Assembly (NCBI GenBank): GCA_034670405.1
Contig: JAXDDX010000013.1
Span: 1,544,501-1,608,500, forward strand
Length of the DNA: 64,000 nucleotides
From: Hoplostethus atlanticus
Lineage: Eukaryota > Chordata > Actinopteri > Trachichthyiformes > Trachichthyidae
Reading direction: 5' to 3'
The notes beneath the pieces are model-generated. The model was not told where the DNA came from. It was given only the letters and a program-made list of their open reading frames with translations, and did no database searches. This document shows, one piece after another, positions 14,725 through 63,652 of the stretch (position 1 is the first letter of the stretch; every line of letters begins with the position of its first letter). A program made the translations under genes and the position numbers.

Positions 14725-15445
14725 ACACACACACCCTCTGAGGAAATTTAAAGTCTCCCGGAGGATCCTTCAGTCCTTCTACTCTGGAGCTGTAGAGAGC
14801 ATCCTGACAGGAAGCATCACTGCCTGGTTTGGCAACAGCTCCGCTCAGGACAGGAAGGCTCGGCAGAGAGTAGTGCGTTCGGCTGAGCGCACTATTGGAA
14901 CTACACTCCCCACCCTGCAGGACTTGTACACCAGGAGGTGCAGAACCAGAGCCTGCAGGATCATGAAGGATCCTCACCACCCCAACAACGGACTGTTTCA
15001 GCTGCTGCGGTCAGGCAAGCGCCTCCGTAGTCACGCTGCCAAAACAGAGAGACTGAGACGGAGTTTCTTTCCTCAGGCCATCAGGACTGTGAACTCTGAC
15101 CTCACCAGGGCCCCCCACCAAGACACACACACTGCCCCTCTTATGCACACACACACTTAGGTAAAGACTACACATAATTTATAATTTATATTATATTAAT
15201 ACATACAATTTCCCTTTTTTACTATATTTTTATAAAGTGCTCTTATTGTAAATATTGTGTTGTTTTTTATATAGAGCTCTTACTGTGACATTGTAAATAT
15301 TGTGTTGTTTTTTTTATTGTAAATAGTGTGAACCTGTTATTTTGCCCTTTGCACATTTCTGCTGAGCATTACCACTTTACATTTCACTGCACAGCTCGTG
15401 TGTGTATGTGACAAATAAACTTCTTGAATCTTGAATCTTGAATCC
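14725..15445 (+). mobile_element. L2/CR1-clade LINE, 5'-truncated 3' fragment
   Basis: The frame from about 14725 to 15160 encodes the C-terminal end of a LINE reverse transcriptase protein. Landmarks are FYSGAVESILTGSITAWFGN, ARQRVVRSAERTIG, DLYTRRCRTRACRIMKDPHH, LLRSGKRLRS and RLRRSFFPQAIRTVNS. These are the family's post-RT segments. The catalytic RT domain and the endonuclease are absent, so the copy is 5'-truncated and cannot move by itself. A 3' UTR of about 280 bases follows, with 'tgtgacaaataaacttc' and a short tandem (TTGAATC) tail at 15424-15444, a typical L2-type 3' end. The protein frame is open to its stop, which suggests a fairly young insertion. Confidence 0.85.
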
Positions 15446-15446
15446 T

Positions 15447-15507
<61 letters not shown>
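15446..15507. repeat. (CT)n(CA)n microsatellite
   Basis: CT units run directly into about 23 CA units, immediately after the LINE tail. The microsatellite probably grew from the inserted tail region. Confidence 0.9.
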
Positions 15508-15510
<3 letters not shown>

Positions 15511-15587
15511 TCGCCCAATCTGCTGCCTCACCCTCCCTCTTCTCTTGCGCCTTCTCTTTCTTCATCTCCCTTCCACTTTTTTTCTTT

Positions 15588-15591
<4 letters not shown>

Positions 15592-15630
<39 letters not shown>

Positions 15631-15635
15631 TGTGT
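15592..15635. repeat. (TG)n microsatellite
   Basis: About 17 TG units, then CG and TG units. Alternating purine-pyrimidine. Confidence 0.9.
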
Positions 15636-15906
15636 CCACTCTAGTCAGGGTTCATGCATGAGGCAGATGGGATGGGGTGGGGGGTGAATTGGGGCCATGT
15701 GGGGTCTGGTTGACATCAGCAGTGATACGGCTAGAGAGGGTCACCGCCATGGCAAAGCCCTTTTTTTTTTTTTTATTCTTCGCTTTTATTTCCTTTCTTT
15801 TTTTTTTCTTTCTCTCCAGCGTTTCTATCTGATGGGCTCTGGAACGCCGAGCCCTGGCCCTGGACAGCATCTGGGAATACAATGACTGCAGCCAGCAGCT
15901 AGGATC

Positions 15907-15927
15907 CCTCTCTCTCTCTCTCTCTCG

Positions 15928-15958
<31 letters not shown>
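15907..15958. repeat. (CT)n microsatellite with CG interruptions
   Basis: A CT tract of about 50 bases interrupted twice by 'cgct'. Confidence 0.9.
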
Positions 15959-17485
15959 ATACAGTACTTGTGCCTGCACACACATTAAAATGTCCCGCAG
16001 ATGATGAAGTGTGACCTTGACAGCGTGATGACCACACATTTTGACTTGCATTGAGGTTGGAGCCTGTTTCCCTCCAAATCGCCCCTAGCAACGGAACGGT
16101 TGTGGGAATGCTGCATCACGCCATCATGCCGCCCTCGCCATCTTTGAGCCTCTTAGTGTTTTTTTGGGTCCATTATGAAAACATATCCAGTGTCCATATT
16201 GTCTTTCCTCGTGTCCATACTGTCTGTGTCTGTCTTCCGTCACTCCCTGTTCCAGGCTCCCGGGGGGGGGGGAGAGAGGGGACGGGGCTGGGAAGCCGCT
16301 GAGCTCTTGATGGGAAAGTGGGCCAGCGCTCACAGGCCTCCACTGGAGAGCTCCTTAAAAGGCCTGGAGAGATGATGTCGTGGACTCTTTTCTTTCTCCC
16401 CCCCTTTTTTTTTTTCCCTCCCTCCTTCCTACAGCCGTGGAGAAGCCCGGCAGCAGGAGCAGAGCCAAACTCATCATGCACATCAGAGGAACACATGACA
16501 CTGATGACTTCATCCGGCTGAAATAAGGCTCCCATCCGTCAGACGCTGGAAAGACTTGCACTTGTTACGAAAGATAGGATTTCCTAGATTATTCTGCCAT
16601 GTTGTTTTCTACCCCGGTTGCTGTTTGAGCTCACCAACCGTTTAGCGGAACTGCAGCGCAAGGTTCCCTTTATTTGTAAAGCAGAAGCAGAAAATGAAAA
16701 TGAAATGCCATAGCTAGCAGCAGATGTGGAAGTAGTGTTTTGTAAAAACGTGCTTGGCTAATAGTGAAACATTTGAAATACATCGGTTGCGAGGCAGGAG
16801 CAGCTACATCCTGGTCCCGGCGGCCAATCAGAATGCCCCGAATGCCTTCAGGCACGGACGTCCGCACACACGCAGCTGCTGGCCTCTCCGACTAACATTT
16901 TCCATCACGGCCTCTGCAGTAGGGGTCAAGAACCGCTTGGTGTACACAAATGCTCGCAAAGTCAAAACCAGATCCCCATGTTGGTCGTTTTAACCCGCTT
17001 GTTAGCTTCCACTTGGATTTTTCTTTCCCAGGTGAGCTCCAGCACTTTGCCCCTTTTCCCCCCGCGAGGCCCAAATCTGTGAGCCATCTGCTGTTATCTG
17101 AGGAATGTTCTCCGCACACTTCATGGACATATATGTACCAGCGCATTGACGTCTTCTGTATTTTTAGCCCCGGCCCCGCTGCTGGAGGTTGTTATGATGA
17201 TGAAGTCACACAAGCCTCTCAAAATAAATCTGATTGTTTGTCTTAGGTTGCACTTCCCGCCCCGCTTTTCATGTCATGTTTGTTTGTGTTTACTTGTCCA
17301 TCAGACTTGCATTTTTTTGGCAGGCATTTCAGTGCGGGGCGTCTTTTATTTTATTTTTTCTTCTAAGATCTATCTTCAGCTTTTGAAGCAAAGTCTTTTC
17401 AAAGTAAGATTCACTCTTTCAAGTCAGAGCTCTCTCCAGCTTGTTAATGTCAACTCTGGGGAGTGAGGCGTGTGTGTGTGTTCTT
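15959..17485. other. Intergenic DNA, nothing recognised
   Basis: No supported exon or repeat family. There are G-rich (16260-16272) and C/T-rich (16394-16430) low-complexity stretches. The overlapping frames here are chance openings. Confidence 0.5.
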
Positions 17486-17730
17486 GTGAGTTTGAGTTTG
17501 AGGGTATTTTTGCAAAATGTAATTTTGCTAGTTTAGGGTGAAGGTTAAGGTTAATTTAGGGTTAGGACTTGGATTTAGGGTTAAGATTAGAATTGGGATT
17601 AGGTTTAGGGTAGGGGTTACGGTTAGTTTAGGGTTTAGGGTTAAGGTTAAGGAGTTAGGTTCAGGTTAGAGTAAGGGCTAAGCTTATAGTGGTGAGGGTG
17701 GAGGTTATGGTTAGGGGTTAGGGAATGAAC
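17486..17730. repeat. Degenerate telomere-like (TTAGGG-related) array
   Basis: Repeated TTAGGG, TTTAGGG, TTAAGG and TTAGG words occur in one orientation, for example gtttagggttaaggttaagg near 17631. It is a diverged interstitial array and not a true telomere end, because unique sequence continues on both sides. Confidence 0.75.
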
Positions 17731-20700
17731 GTAGACAATGGAAGGTCTGTCTGCTCTGTCTGATTTGGGAAAGGGGAAGTCACCCTCGAGGTGTTTTGGG
17801 CAAAGGTGACAGGCTACACAAAACGTCTGCCCTCCTACCACTTCCCACCCCCTCCATCAACCTCCTCTCCAACGCAGGTAAAGGAGTGAGAGCAGATCGG
17901 AGCCGTTGACAGATCCCACATGCGATGAGCGGTGTCAGTCGTCAGCTTGTCAGCTCCGGCACCATCGCACCTCGCCGCGAGGCCCAGGCCGAGCAGATAA
18001 CACCACTGAATCAAACACTAGGTCATTGTGATTGAAGTGCTTTGTTCCCCCCCCAACCCCGTTAAAGCTTTGGAATACCAGCTTGATGGTTCATGTCGAC
18101 CAGCACAGACAGGACCTCTCCTACGGTGTTCTACCTCTTTTATACTCATCTGTCTGGATGGACGTGGGAGAGCAGGATTGTGCACTAAAACTGCCTTGAC
18201 CCAATTTAGGCTCACACTCTAAATTTAACCCACATCACGGAGAGCTATTTGCTAGTTGGCACCTCTATAAAAAAAAAAAAAAAGTCTGTTAATCTGCATT
18301 TGCGTCATCTTGTTCTATGGCTAAATTATTACAAGTTAAAGGAGTGAGACACGTGAAGTGACACCAACAAGACAACGCTGTGTTTTGAATGTCATTACAT
18401 CAAACCTGATTAGCTGGTTTCCACACGCACTTGAACCAATTCAAGGAATCTTCAATGACTTTCAAGGATCTTGTTTTCAAGATCTTAAGGTAAGATGTGA
18501 CATTGGTAAAAAAAAAATGAGGTCTTGTCAAGTCAAGAAATCCTGGTGAAATTTTCAAACTGCTGCAACACAAATTCCAAGTGTTGATGCTAGGAGCAAG
18601 AGGCGTCCAGAGAGCTGAGGCATGTTGAAAATTTGAGTGCTGTATTTTAATGAATAAAGAAATCTTTCAGGACCATTCATTAATTTTAAAAAACGTATTT
18701 AGTTTTTCTCATCCACAAACTTTCAAGGATTTTCAAGGCCCGTGGGAACAGTGAGTTTTTGGCTCCTTTCCCTGCTACTTAGCCACTTAGCCACTTAGCT
18801 AGTCCGTCAGTGGTCAGGGTGTGTGTTGTCCGAAATATACTCTGACGCTGCACTGCCGTTCACTATCTGATATATGAGTAATGACATGGTTGTAAACTGA
18901 AATCCATAACATGAACAGCAGTGTCCGGGCTCACAGTCAAATAGCAGGCATCTGCTATAGAGTTTTCTGTGGGAACTGATCACTGTAAACTTTTCTTTGG
19001 CAACTGTTGTGTATCAGTTACACCGCTCAGCACGCCGGCACTGACTAGTGTTGTTCCAACCTCCCAACAGATAATGATGTTTTCCCAAATATGTGAGATG
19101 CATTGTTGATTTCTTGAGTATAATATCGGCCTGTGAGCATTATTCTGGCTTCCACACTGAGTCGGTCACTGCTGATAATGGCGGCAGATAGCAGCGTGAA
19201 GGGTTATAATAATGAGGTGGCTTCACTGCAAGAGGGCGAGCTGAGCGGCACAAGTACGAGTCTATTTATAAGCTGCTGCTCGAGGGCTTCCTGTGTGAAA
19301 TGTCTGCATGGAAGTGAACTGAACTCTATTTCTGTAGAATAGAGAGAGAGAATAAAAAGGTAGATGTTAAAACTGAACTGGACATTTGTACTTGATTTAA
19401 AGACACGACTGTGGCAAAGCCGTGTACGTTTTTGGTTACCCTTCCAAAAACGTGATTGATATACTCAAAGAGATTCCCGGATTGGGGCTTCAACCTGTCA
19501 CTGGAACAAACTGTATTATGATTGATGCCCGTTGCGGGAATCACTGTAGCCAACATATAGCCATTGTAACTTGCTGTAGATTTTAGGATTACCAAGGTCG
19601 TGGGAGATGAGCACGGTTGGGAAACAAGATATATGACACCTGTTAATTGAAACATGAACCTGTCCGCATGGGCACTGAAGTGCCTTGAAGTACTACCCAT
19701 GACAAACGAGATGGTCTGCGACCTTTCACCTCAGAGAATGCACCCACAGGGCTTGTACTCCCCCGATCATTCACAGGGTTCCACGCTGTGCAAGCGGTAT
19801 GCAAACCCAACAGGCTTTAAAGACTGAACACGGCTCTATTTTTCCTCTCATGCTTCTTTTCATCAAGGTGAATGGAAATAATGCAGACAGAGGGTTTCAC
19901 CGGCTGAACCTAAAACAGGAGAGCTAATGCCTCTGAAATTCCCCCAAAAGATAAATGGTGCCGGCGGGGAGAGCATCCTTTAGGTTTGAGGATCAGCTTT
20001 AGAGGAAATCGCTCTGAAGAGGCTATATTTACTATGAGCACCCTCTGATATTGCTACCACATGGTCATCTGTTTGCTTAAATTGATGTCTTACTGCGCAG
20101 ACTAATAGGAAGTGTCAAGAAAAAAGGTAATTTCTCTTGTTATTAGGTTACTGCTGCCTCCATAAAATTGAGTGAAAATGCACCTTTAATGTGAAGTACT
20201 GTTATCGTCTATTACCATCACGTGCAACAACTATTACCCATTATAACACGTGGGGAGAAATGATGATGCCGTCTGTAACATCATGTCTGTATATGAGTGT
20301 ATATGTGCAAAAGCCTCTACGCTCTAAGTACCGAGGACTGTAACATATTATAGTTGCCGTTTTGTAATTTCTAATCCTGGCCCGTGTTACCTTATACTCC
20401 CCAATTTTGGTCATCTGAATAGAGGCAATCTCTGTCTCAATCGCGCTCATCTCCATCCAGCTACCCCATCAACGGAACACGATATTCATTTTTGACAGCA
20501 GAAATTGATGGTCTTTTTTTTCCATGGGTTGCTTGGCTGGAATGACTCATTGTAGCTTTTAGCACTAACCCATTACAGGCTTCGCCGCAGCTCCAGATTT
20601 GGCCTATTATTAGCCTCTTTTCTCTAGGAAACAAGGTCACTCAAACAGCCTTGTCTTATTAGGCTGTCACTACTCATTTGGCCTTAAAGAAACACGCATC

Positions 20701-22503
20701 CCAGAATGAAATGTGTCTGCAGCATGCACCAAGTCCTCCGTTCATTTGCACATACCTGACATAACGCCTCCACCGCACATTTTGAACGGAGTTAGCGCAA
20801 TCACACATCCATTGTTATCATGCCAGTATAATGGGCTGGGATTGAAAGAGCAGAATCAAGTGATGCTACAGCTGTACAGGCTGCTAAGTGAAGGGGACTG
20901 CCCTATTTCTGTCCGGGGGCTAAAGCTCAGCTGTCGTCTAGCAGTGGATCACCTCGTGGACACTCGCCCGTCCTCCGCTATACCCTCTGCGCCCCCCGAT
21001 TTTGGGTGAGGGGCGCTCTCGCTGAGATATCTCTTCACGATCACGCGGGGGCCATTTAGACTGCCAGGTGACACGCATTACTCTGTCGAGGTGGTATGTT
21101 CAAGAAGGTCCCATAGGCCAGCACGCCCGCAGTCAACATGCTCAGTAGTGCAGCTATCACACGAGTGAGTGCTAAAATGTGACACGCTCTCTGTGAAGCT
21201 GCAAAAAAAAGATGTGTGTGTTTCAGCTCTGACCCTGTTGCAGAAGTGCTGTGTGCAAGACGCGCAATCATCATCCGCAGGAAATTGTTGATGCGATGCT
21301 TGTCTTGTTTGGCTCCAATAATCAAGGGACGTCTAATGGATTTACGCCGCGCAACGCAGGGGAACTCAGACACAAACACGTACAGCAGCATTCACAGCTG
21401 CGGAGATGACCGCAGCATGTGATCAGGTTGCTATTATTGTTCCTCTTTATGAGAATGGTCTGACACAATCTACCCCCTGCATCCCTCTATCTCTCTCTCT
21501 CTCTCTCTCGCTCTGCCAATTACTTTCTATTCCTCTGCTTGACTCCCTAACACATAGTTTTCCATAGTTTGGCCTTGGACATAGTCAGTCAGTATCCACT
21601 CTTCCCCTACATACTTGGAGAGCTGAAGCCACCGGTGACAGTGGAGGGTTAAGGTGACGTTCTACACATAGCAGTGAAATGGAGGCCCGCTCATCGGTGA
21701 TGGACATGGAGCCCAGACTGGGTGGGAGGTGTCATTCTGGGCCTGTCGTGGGGAGAAGCACATACTACACCTTTTCTGAGGAATATTACCACATGCCTAT
21801 TGCAACGCAGAGTTGCGCTGCCTCCAGACCTGCTAACTCTCGCCTGATACCGCAGGCTGGGACAAGCTTTGCACTCCGACAGTGACTAATTGAAAGGGGC
21901 TGAAGGGCTGAGCCGGCGCTATCAGGGTATTTCTTGCCATCCCTTTTTTTAAAAACTCCTCCGATAACATCAAAGCGTGACTATTTCTAACAGCGTGATA
22001 GTACCGCCGTCTGGATCCTACGAGTCTGGGAAGGAGACGAGTGTGCCCGTGTCACAGGCGCCAACAACAGCCAGCGGGTGACACAGGAGCATGGGAGTGG
22101 GCGTCTGGCTTCTCTCAGATGGTACTCGGTTGTCCACACTTCACCAGGCACCCCCTCTCTGAGTGCTGCTCGTCTGGGTTACCTGCACTGACATGCTGGT
22201 AAATGTGTCTGCGCGCTGGCTTACGGTTACCGTATGGGTGTGGGAAGTGAGGTAGTCTCAATTCAACCAGTATTTTTAGACAGAAGTCACTGAGCGACAA
22301 CTTTGTGCCAAAAACAAAAGTTACTTTGTCCAAGTGTCAGTGTTTCTCCCAGAAATTTGAAACCACATACAGACCATCATGCAGGAACCTCCATCATATC
22401 AGAGGACGACGACTGGTCAATATCTGATTTTTAATAAAAGGAAATATAGGACCAATATATCAGTCTAACCCTATTTTTTATCATGTTCCCAATCAAACAG
22501 CGT

Positions 22504-22536
<33 letters not shown>

Positions 22537-23400
22537 GCTCCCTTGCCAGCTGTCTTTCCAGAACACTTGACTTACACACCTCATCTGGTTTCACAAACCA
22601 CACCAGAGAACAGTTGCTTCGGAAACACTCAATTACTACAGTAAACACGGGCATCCTCTCGGGGATCAGTCATAGGTGCTGAGGGCTCCGGGAGTGATGT
22701 CACGCCGCTTGAAAACACGCCAGCTATAGATCATTTCTAGATCTTTCTACTAGGTTTTTAATCGGCTCACTCGTGCACATCTCGGTGGCAGGAGACAAAC
22801 AGTGAGACTGCGCCGGTGTGATTTTGTGGTATTCGTGCACTTGAGTCGGTCCCAGAGACTTTGATCCTCGCGAGGAACTGGAACAACAGCAAACAGTCAT
22901 CTGACATCAAAGTGAGGCGTAATGAGAGACAGAGTTTAGTCGTAATTCGTACTGTAGTCGTAATTCATAGTCAAGGTTGTAGCCCACAAATGATTTTTCC
23001 CCTGCTGTTGCAAAAATTGGTGTTTGACACACAATCTTAAGTGGGGAATTTGCATTGGATTGCATGCATTTGCAATAAGGTGGCAAAAGCAATTTTACAA
23101 TACAAACAATTCAAACAAATTCACCATGAGATTAGTCAAGGAAATCTTGGGAGTGCTAATATCTTTACTCCAGTCAGCCCTACTGTACTGTATGTCACGG
23201 GAGAGCAGGAGCATTGCGGTAAATACAGCTGCTGCAGGGGTAAGGCATGATGCATAAACATTTACTGTACATTCAAGAGGGTTGTAATCATATAACATGG
23301 AGCAGTGATGAGTTGCCGGGACCACAAGGCAACAAATAGCCCCTGTTAGATAACGATATATATGGATTTTAAGCTATAGGCTAAAATCTGCAAGGTTAGG
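17731..23400. other. Intergenic DNA, no gene recognised
   Basis: About 5.7 kb without a supported exon. It contains an A run near 18270, a short CT run near 21490-21508 and a CA repeat at 22506-22534. Parts of 19.8-22.1 kb look like ordinary unique sequence and might hold regulatory elements; that cannot be judged from one genome. Confidence 0.5.
22506..22534. repeat. (CA)n microsatellite
   Basis: About 14 perfect CA units. Confidence 0.9.
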
Positions 23401-23437
23401 AAAGCACGATATCTTCAACCTCACTTGACGTTTTCTG

Positions 23438-23630
23438 CATTTTGTGGTGTTACAGTCTACACTGAATGACAAAGTTAAAACACATGTTTAGAAGTTTTTG
23501 CAATTTTTTTGAAAATGATTGACCTCATGGGTTAAAATATCCTGATTTAAATCCATTTTGAATTCAGGCTGTAACACCAAAATGTGGAAAAACTCAAAAG
23601 GGGATGAATACTTCCTGAAAGCACCACATG
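23438..23630. mobile_element. Fold-back DNA transposon remnant (Tc1-like MITE)
   Basis: The arm 'cattttgtggtgttacag' at 23438-23455 is repeated in inverse orientation as 'ctgtaacaccaaaatg' at 23569-23584. The right end continues 'tggaaaaactc', then 'gatgaatacttcctgaaagc', which resembles the outer end of a common fish Tc1-type MITE. It has no coding capacity. Confidence 0.6.
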
Positions 23631-24148
23631 GAGGGGCGAAGTTGGAGGCGGATGAATTTACCTTTTGCACCACTGATATACACATTTGATTGGAGATTTG
23701 ATCAGAGGGCTGAAACAAATCACCATCCTTGGCTGTCTCTAAGATCCCTGGCTTGGAGCTTGCCGGCTGGGCTTGGCAAAAAAAAGAATTCACCGGCAGA
23801 TGGTTTCTTGGTTGCCCTCATCTGCCCTGCACAGCAACGGCTGCCAGCTCTTCATCATGTTTGGGTCTGCTGATGCATCGACCTACCTATGTTTCCCTTA
23901 TAGGCTATTGCATATATAATTACACCCACGCTGAAATAGGCAGTGGTGCCTTCTACATTTTTTTGTCGATTGGGTGTTAATGTGAAATGAATGATATTAA
24001 ATAGATGTTAGATGTTCCTGGCACTCAAATGCCATTTTCTGCATTAAAAAGAACCTTATGAAACCACTTAAGATGTATGTCTGTCAACACAGGCTCCAGC
24101 TACGAAACTCTGAATCGCCTAGACACACAAAGACAGATAGACAGACAG

Positions 24149-24170
24149 GCAAACACACACACACACACAC
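24149..24170. repeat. (CA)n microsatellite
   Basis: A short run of CA units. Confidence 0.8.
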
Positions 24171-26129
24171 ATCTCAGTACCCAAAGTCACCCATCACGTT
24201 CTGAGTTGGATGTGGCCCACATGGCTCCCCTCACGCTGTCCATCACAGGAAGGTCTGCCCCCCTCGCCGAAACAGCAGCTTACACATCACTTTCCCTCCA
24301 ACTCTCCTGATATCAGCACACTGAAGCCTCCAGCCAACAAGTTCCTGACACTGACGCTGTCATTGTTCCAGCAGCCCCATGACTCAGTAGACCTACTTCT
24401 ATGAAGGTTCCCATAACATTTGTGTAGCACTAAGGCTGGTAGATTTGTCCTCATGGATTAGACTGAGCTGAGCTGCACTGTGCGTCTGATCTGCTGCGTT
24501 TACAGAAATAATAATAACTGTAAATCTGTCTTCATTCAATGTCAATGACATGCATGCATGAATGACTTTGAGCAAAAGAGTGTAGCAGGTTGCTCTTCAC
24601 ATGAGGGCTGACGGTCACGGTTAGTTGTATAAATGTTTTGGATCATGGTGCTACTTGAACAGCTTGCTGGCTCGGGATGTCGACTTCACGTTCAGTAGCT
24701 GGGTGGTATCTAACCAAGCACAAGTGGTAAAAATGTCACGCATTTTAAATGTTTTAAAACCCACAAAAACTCTCATCAGCATCTGTTAATGGCACCTCAA
24801 TTTGAAAAGTGTTGCGGCACGATCCAAATCCACAACCTGCGTATGTGGAGGCAAAACCGCACCCCCTACCGTGTACACATGGGTGTCTGCCAATAATAAC
24901 ACACGGCGGTGCCAAAATAAAAAATAAAAAAAAACACTTTTTGCCAGGCCACCTTGTTTCACTCCAAGTTGAGCTGGACCACCCTCGTGCTTGAGTCCAC
25001 TAGACATTCCTAGCACTTCAAGTGTTACCCATCAAATCATTACAGGTACTTGTTTGTGGTAAAAAGGCTTTTACTTTCCCTGCATAAATATATTTCCATT
25101 AAAGTGAGTGCTAAACACATGTATGTGTTGTGCAGCAGTTCGACTAGCCATCTCCATTTGTCCATTTTTGATTCATCCACATGTGGAAGAAATGGGAAAT
25201 ACCTCTAACATGAAACATAGCTGTAGTCAGATTAGCATGGCTAAATGCCATTGGCCAAAATAAAGACAAAAAAGACTCCCAGATATGAGAAATACTAATA
25301 CACCACCAACAAGTTTTGCATGAAAATCTCTAGTAATAGTCATAAAATGGAAGTTAAAAAGATGTATAGCAGGAAAAACATAACAACAACAAGTATGAGA
25401 ATATATAGAAAAGAGAAAATGAAAAAGAGACAAGGGAATAAAAAAGTGGCACAGGAATGACAACGACAGAGTTGGTGGGGTTATTAAGGATTTCAAGATC
25501 CAGCTCTGGAAAATAAATATGAAGAGTGAGTAGGGTGCAGTATAGTCCATATAATCCAAGTACACCTGATGGATAGGAGCATGACCAGTGCTGGATGAAG
25601 CACATTGGGAAGCTACAGAGGCCAGAAGATGGGAGGGGGTGGGGGAGACTGGCCCAGGGCCCCCAGGTGGACATGTAGGAGGGAGACAACAAACAGGTGA
25701 GGAGGATGGATACTGAGGCATGAATAGATGTAATAGAAATGTTTAATCTGCACTTGGTCTCTGAGTCCCTAACATGAGCAAGCAGGCTGAGCTATAAGAA
25801 TGGATCTTGACAATGACAAAACCCAACCACTAGTTCTTCTTGACATGACACATCACAGCCACTACTTTTCCATTTTTGGAAGAGTTTTCTCTAAATGTTT
25901 TTTCTTTTTTGCATACTAGTTGCTAAATGTTATAATTGGTCTATCCTCATATTCAAAGAGCCTACTTGACGTTATCTCCCATTAACTGCACTAATTTTGC
26001 TAATTAGACCTAGTTTTTCCATTCTAATGGCTTTGATGACAGCTACATGATGAAGGCACAAATCCACAAGACAATGGACTGACAACATAGTCCTGTATTA
26101 AAATATATATATATTATTATTTGTATTAA
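24171..26129. other. Intergenic DNA, nothing recognised
   Basis: A long minus-strand frame (25227-25721) is rich in Ser, Leu and Phe and has no motif that I recognise. It could be old transposon UTR. No supported gene. Confidence 0.45.
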
Positions 26130-26131
26130 TA

Positions 26132-26181
<50 letters not shown>

Positions 26182-26191
26182 TATTATTATT
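26130..26191. repeat. (ATT)n microsatellite
   Basis: About 20 ATT units with one interruption, inside an AT-rich stretch. Confidence 0.9.
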
Positions 26192-27289
26192 TTTAAACAA
26201 AAGACAACAAATATAACAAGAACAAATAAATAATACATATATTTATCCTCCTTGCTTCTGTATACTGGTAAATAAAAATGTGGGTAAATAGTAAACAGTC
26301 AGTGATCATCACAAGGCAAACAACCACCTATATTAAATCATTTAAACTTTCATCCATTTATGCTTTTTTTCCCCCATAAAAAAACACTCTATCGTCATAT
26401 CATTCACATCAGTTGGATGTGTATACTATCAATTTGTGCTATAAAGATTTATGACAGCCTTAAAAGGTGGGTAAATGAATCTACAAATGTCTTTCAAAAA
26501 TTGCTTAAAATGTGGACAATCCCAACATAAATGCAGAAATACTGTTTCTGGGAGGACATTACAAAAGGTTCACTTTACATTAATATCTTTCTACTGCTGA
26601 CCCTGTTCACTTTATGATTGAAACTTCAAGTACAAAAAGGGTATTCAAACAGTTCACTGCAAAACAAAACAATACAGAACAATTACAGGCACAGAACAAA
26701 TTAAATAGATTATATTTACAAAAAATAAAAAACATTGAAACAACCAAATAATTCAATCAATCAATCAATCAATAAATACATAGAAAAGACAGGTAATTGA
26801 GAATTCAAATGGTTATTATAGCAGACAGGTTTACAAGAAACTTTTATTGGCATGTAATTTTAAGGAGTCAAGTCATGTTAATTCCAATTTATATGAGAGA
26901 AATTTCGGTGCTGTGTTTAGAATTTTACATTTGTGTATCTAAAACTTGCACAAAAGTATCATCAAATTAAAAATGATGAGACTCTTCACTTTTTATAAAA
27001 CAATGTCACTTTCAAACTCATAGACAGGGTCAATGGTTGATCACAGAATTAACTCAACAGTATTATAATTATTATTATTACACCACATTAAATACATATT
27101 TATAGCAATTCACAGGGTTTTCACTTTTCCTGTCATTTTATGGCTCTATTACAGTGTTACAGAGAGCAGTTTTCATTAGTGATTAGCTTTGAAGTGAAAA
27201 GGCTTGTGGGGTAAATGTTATGTAATATTTTCAAGTGCACTTCTCTCGTCTTATTTGGTATACAGTATCCATAACGGATGACCATGGTA
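26192..27289. other. AT-rich flank upstream of the ppp1r12a promoter
   Basis: About 1.1 kb of AT-rich DNA with an (ATCA)n run near 26754-26772 and small ATT runs near 27065-27080. It has the look of decayed transposon sequence. No gene is visible. Confidence 0.5.
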
Positions 27290-27505
27290 ACTCTCCCCCC
27301 TATAATCTGCTGATGATGACGTTACACTGCAGAGCCTGAGCTGACGTTCCTAGATCTCGCGAGAATATGGAAAACAATCCAGACGCCCTCTCAATCCCCC
27401 TCCTCCCCACCCCTCCCTTCCCACGCCCCAGTGCGCTGTGGGATAGTGGCACTATAAAGTATATCCTCTCTCGGAGACAGATAAGAAGCCCAAGGCAGGA
27501 GGGGG
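27290..27505 (+). promoter_or_regulatory. ppp1r12a: ppp1r12a core promoter and 5' UTR region
   Basis: The composition changes from AT-rich to GC-rich just before the start codon. Visible elements are CRE-like TGACGTTA at 27317-27324, TGACGT at 27342-27347, a TCTCGCGAGA palindrome at 27355-27364, a TATAAA word at 27453-27458, and a YY1-like AAGATGGCGG overlapping the second ATG (27509-27518). The transcription start is probably between 27370 and 27490, but I cannot fix it. Confidence 0.6.
27355..27364. promoter_or_regulatory. ppp1r12a: TCTCGCGAGA promoter palindrome
   Basis: A perfect 10-base palindrome known as a vertebrate core-promoter element of CpG-island promoters. It lies 142 bases upstream of the start codon. 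Confidence 0.65.

Positions 27506-63652
<36,147 letters not shown>

Noticed and set aside
14573..14980. 135-codon minus-strand frame opposite the LINE
   Set aside because: It is the shadow of the LINE coding strand; the plus strand carries the recognisable reverse-transcriptase C-terminal wording.
15652..15981. Minus-strand frame with Arg-Glu repeats
   Set aside because: It is the reading of CT and A/T homopolymer repeats.
25227..25721. 164-codon minus-strand frame rich in Leu, Phe and Ser
   Set aside because: It is a hydrophobic low-complexity reading with no transmembrane-protein family match that I can name; probably old repeat UTR.
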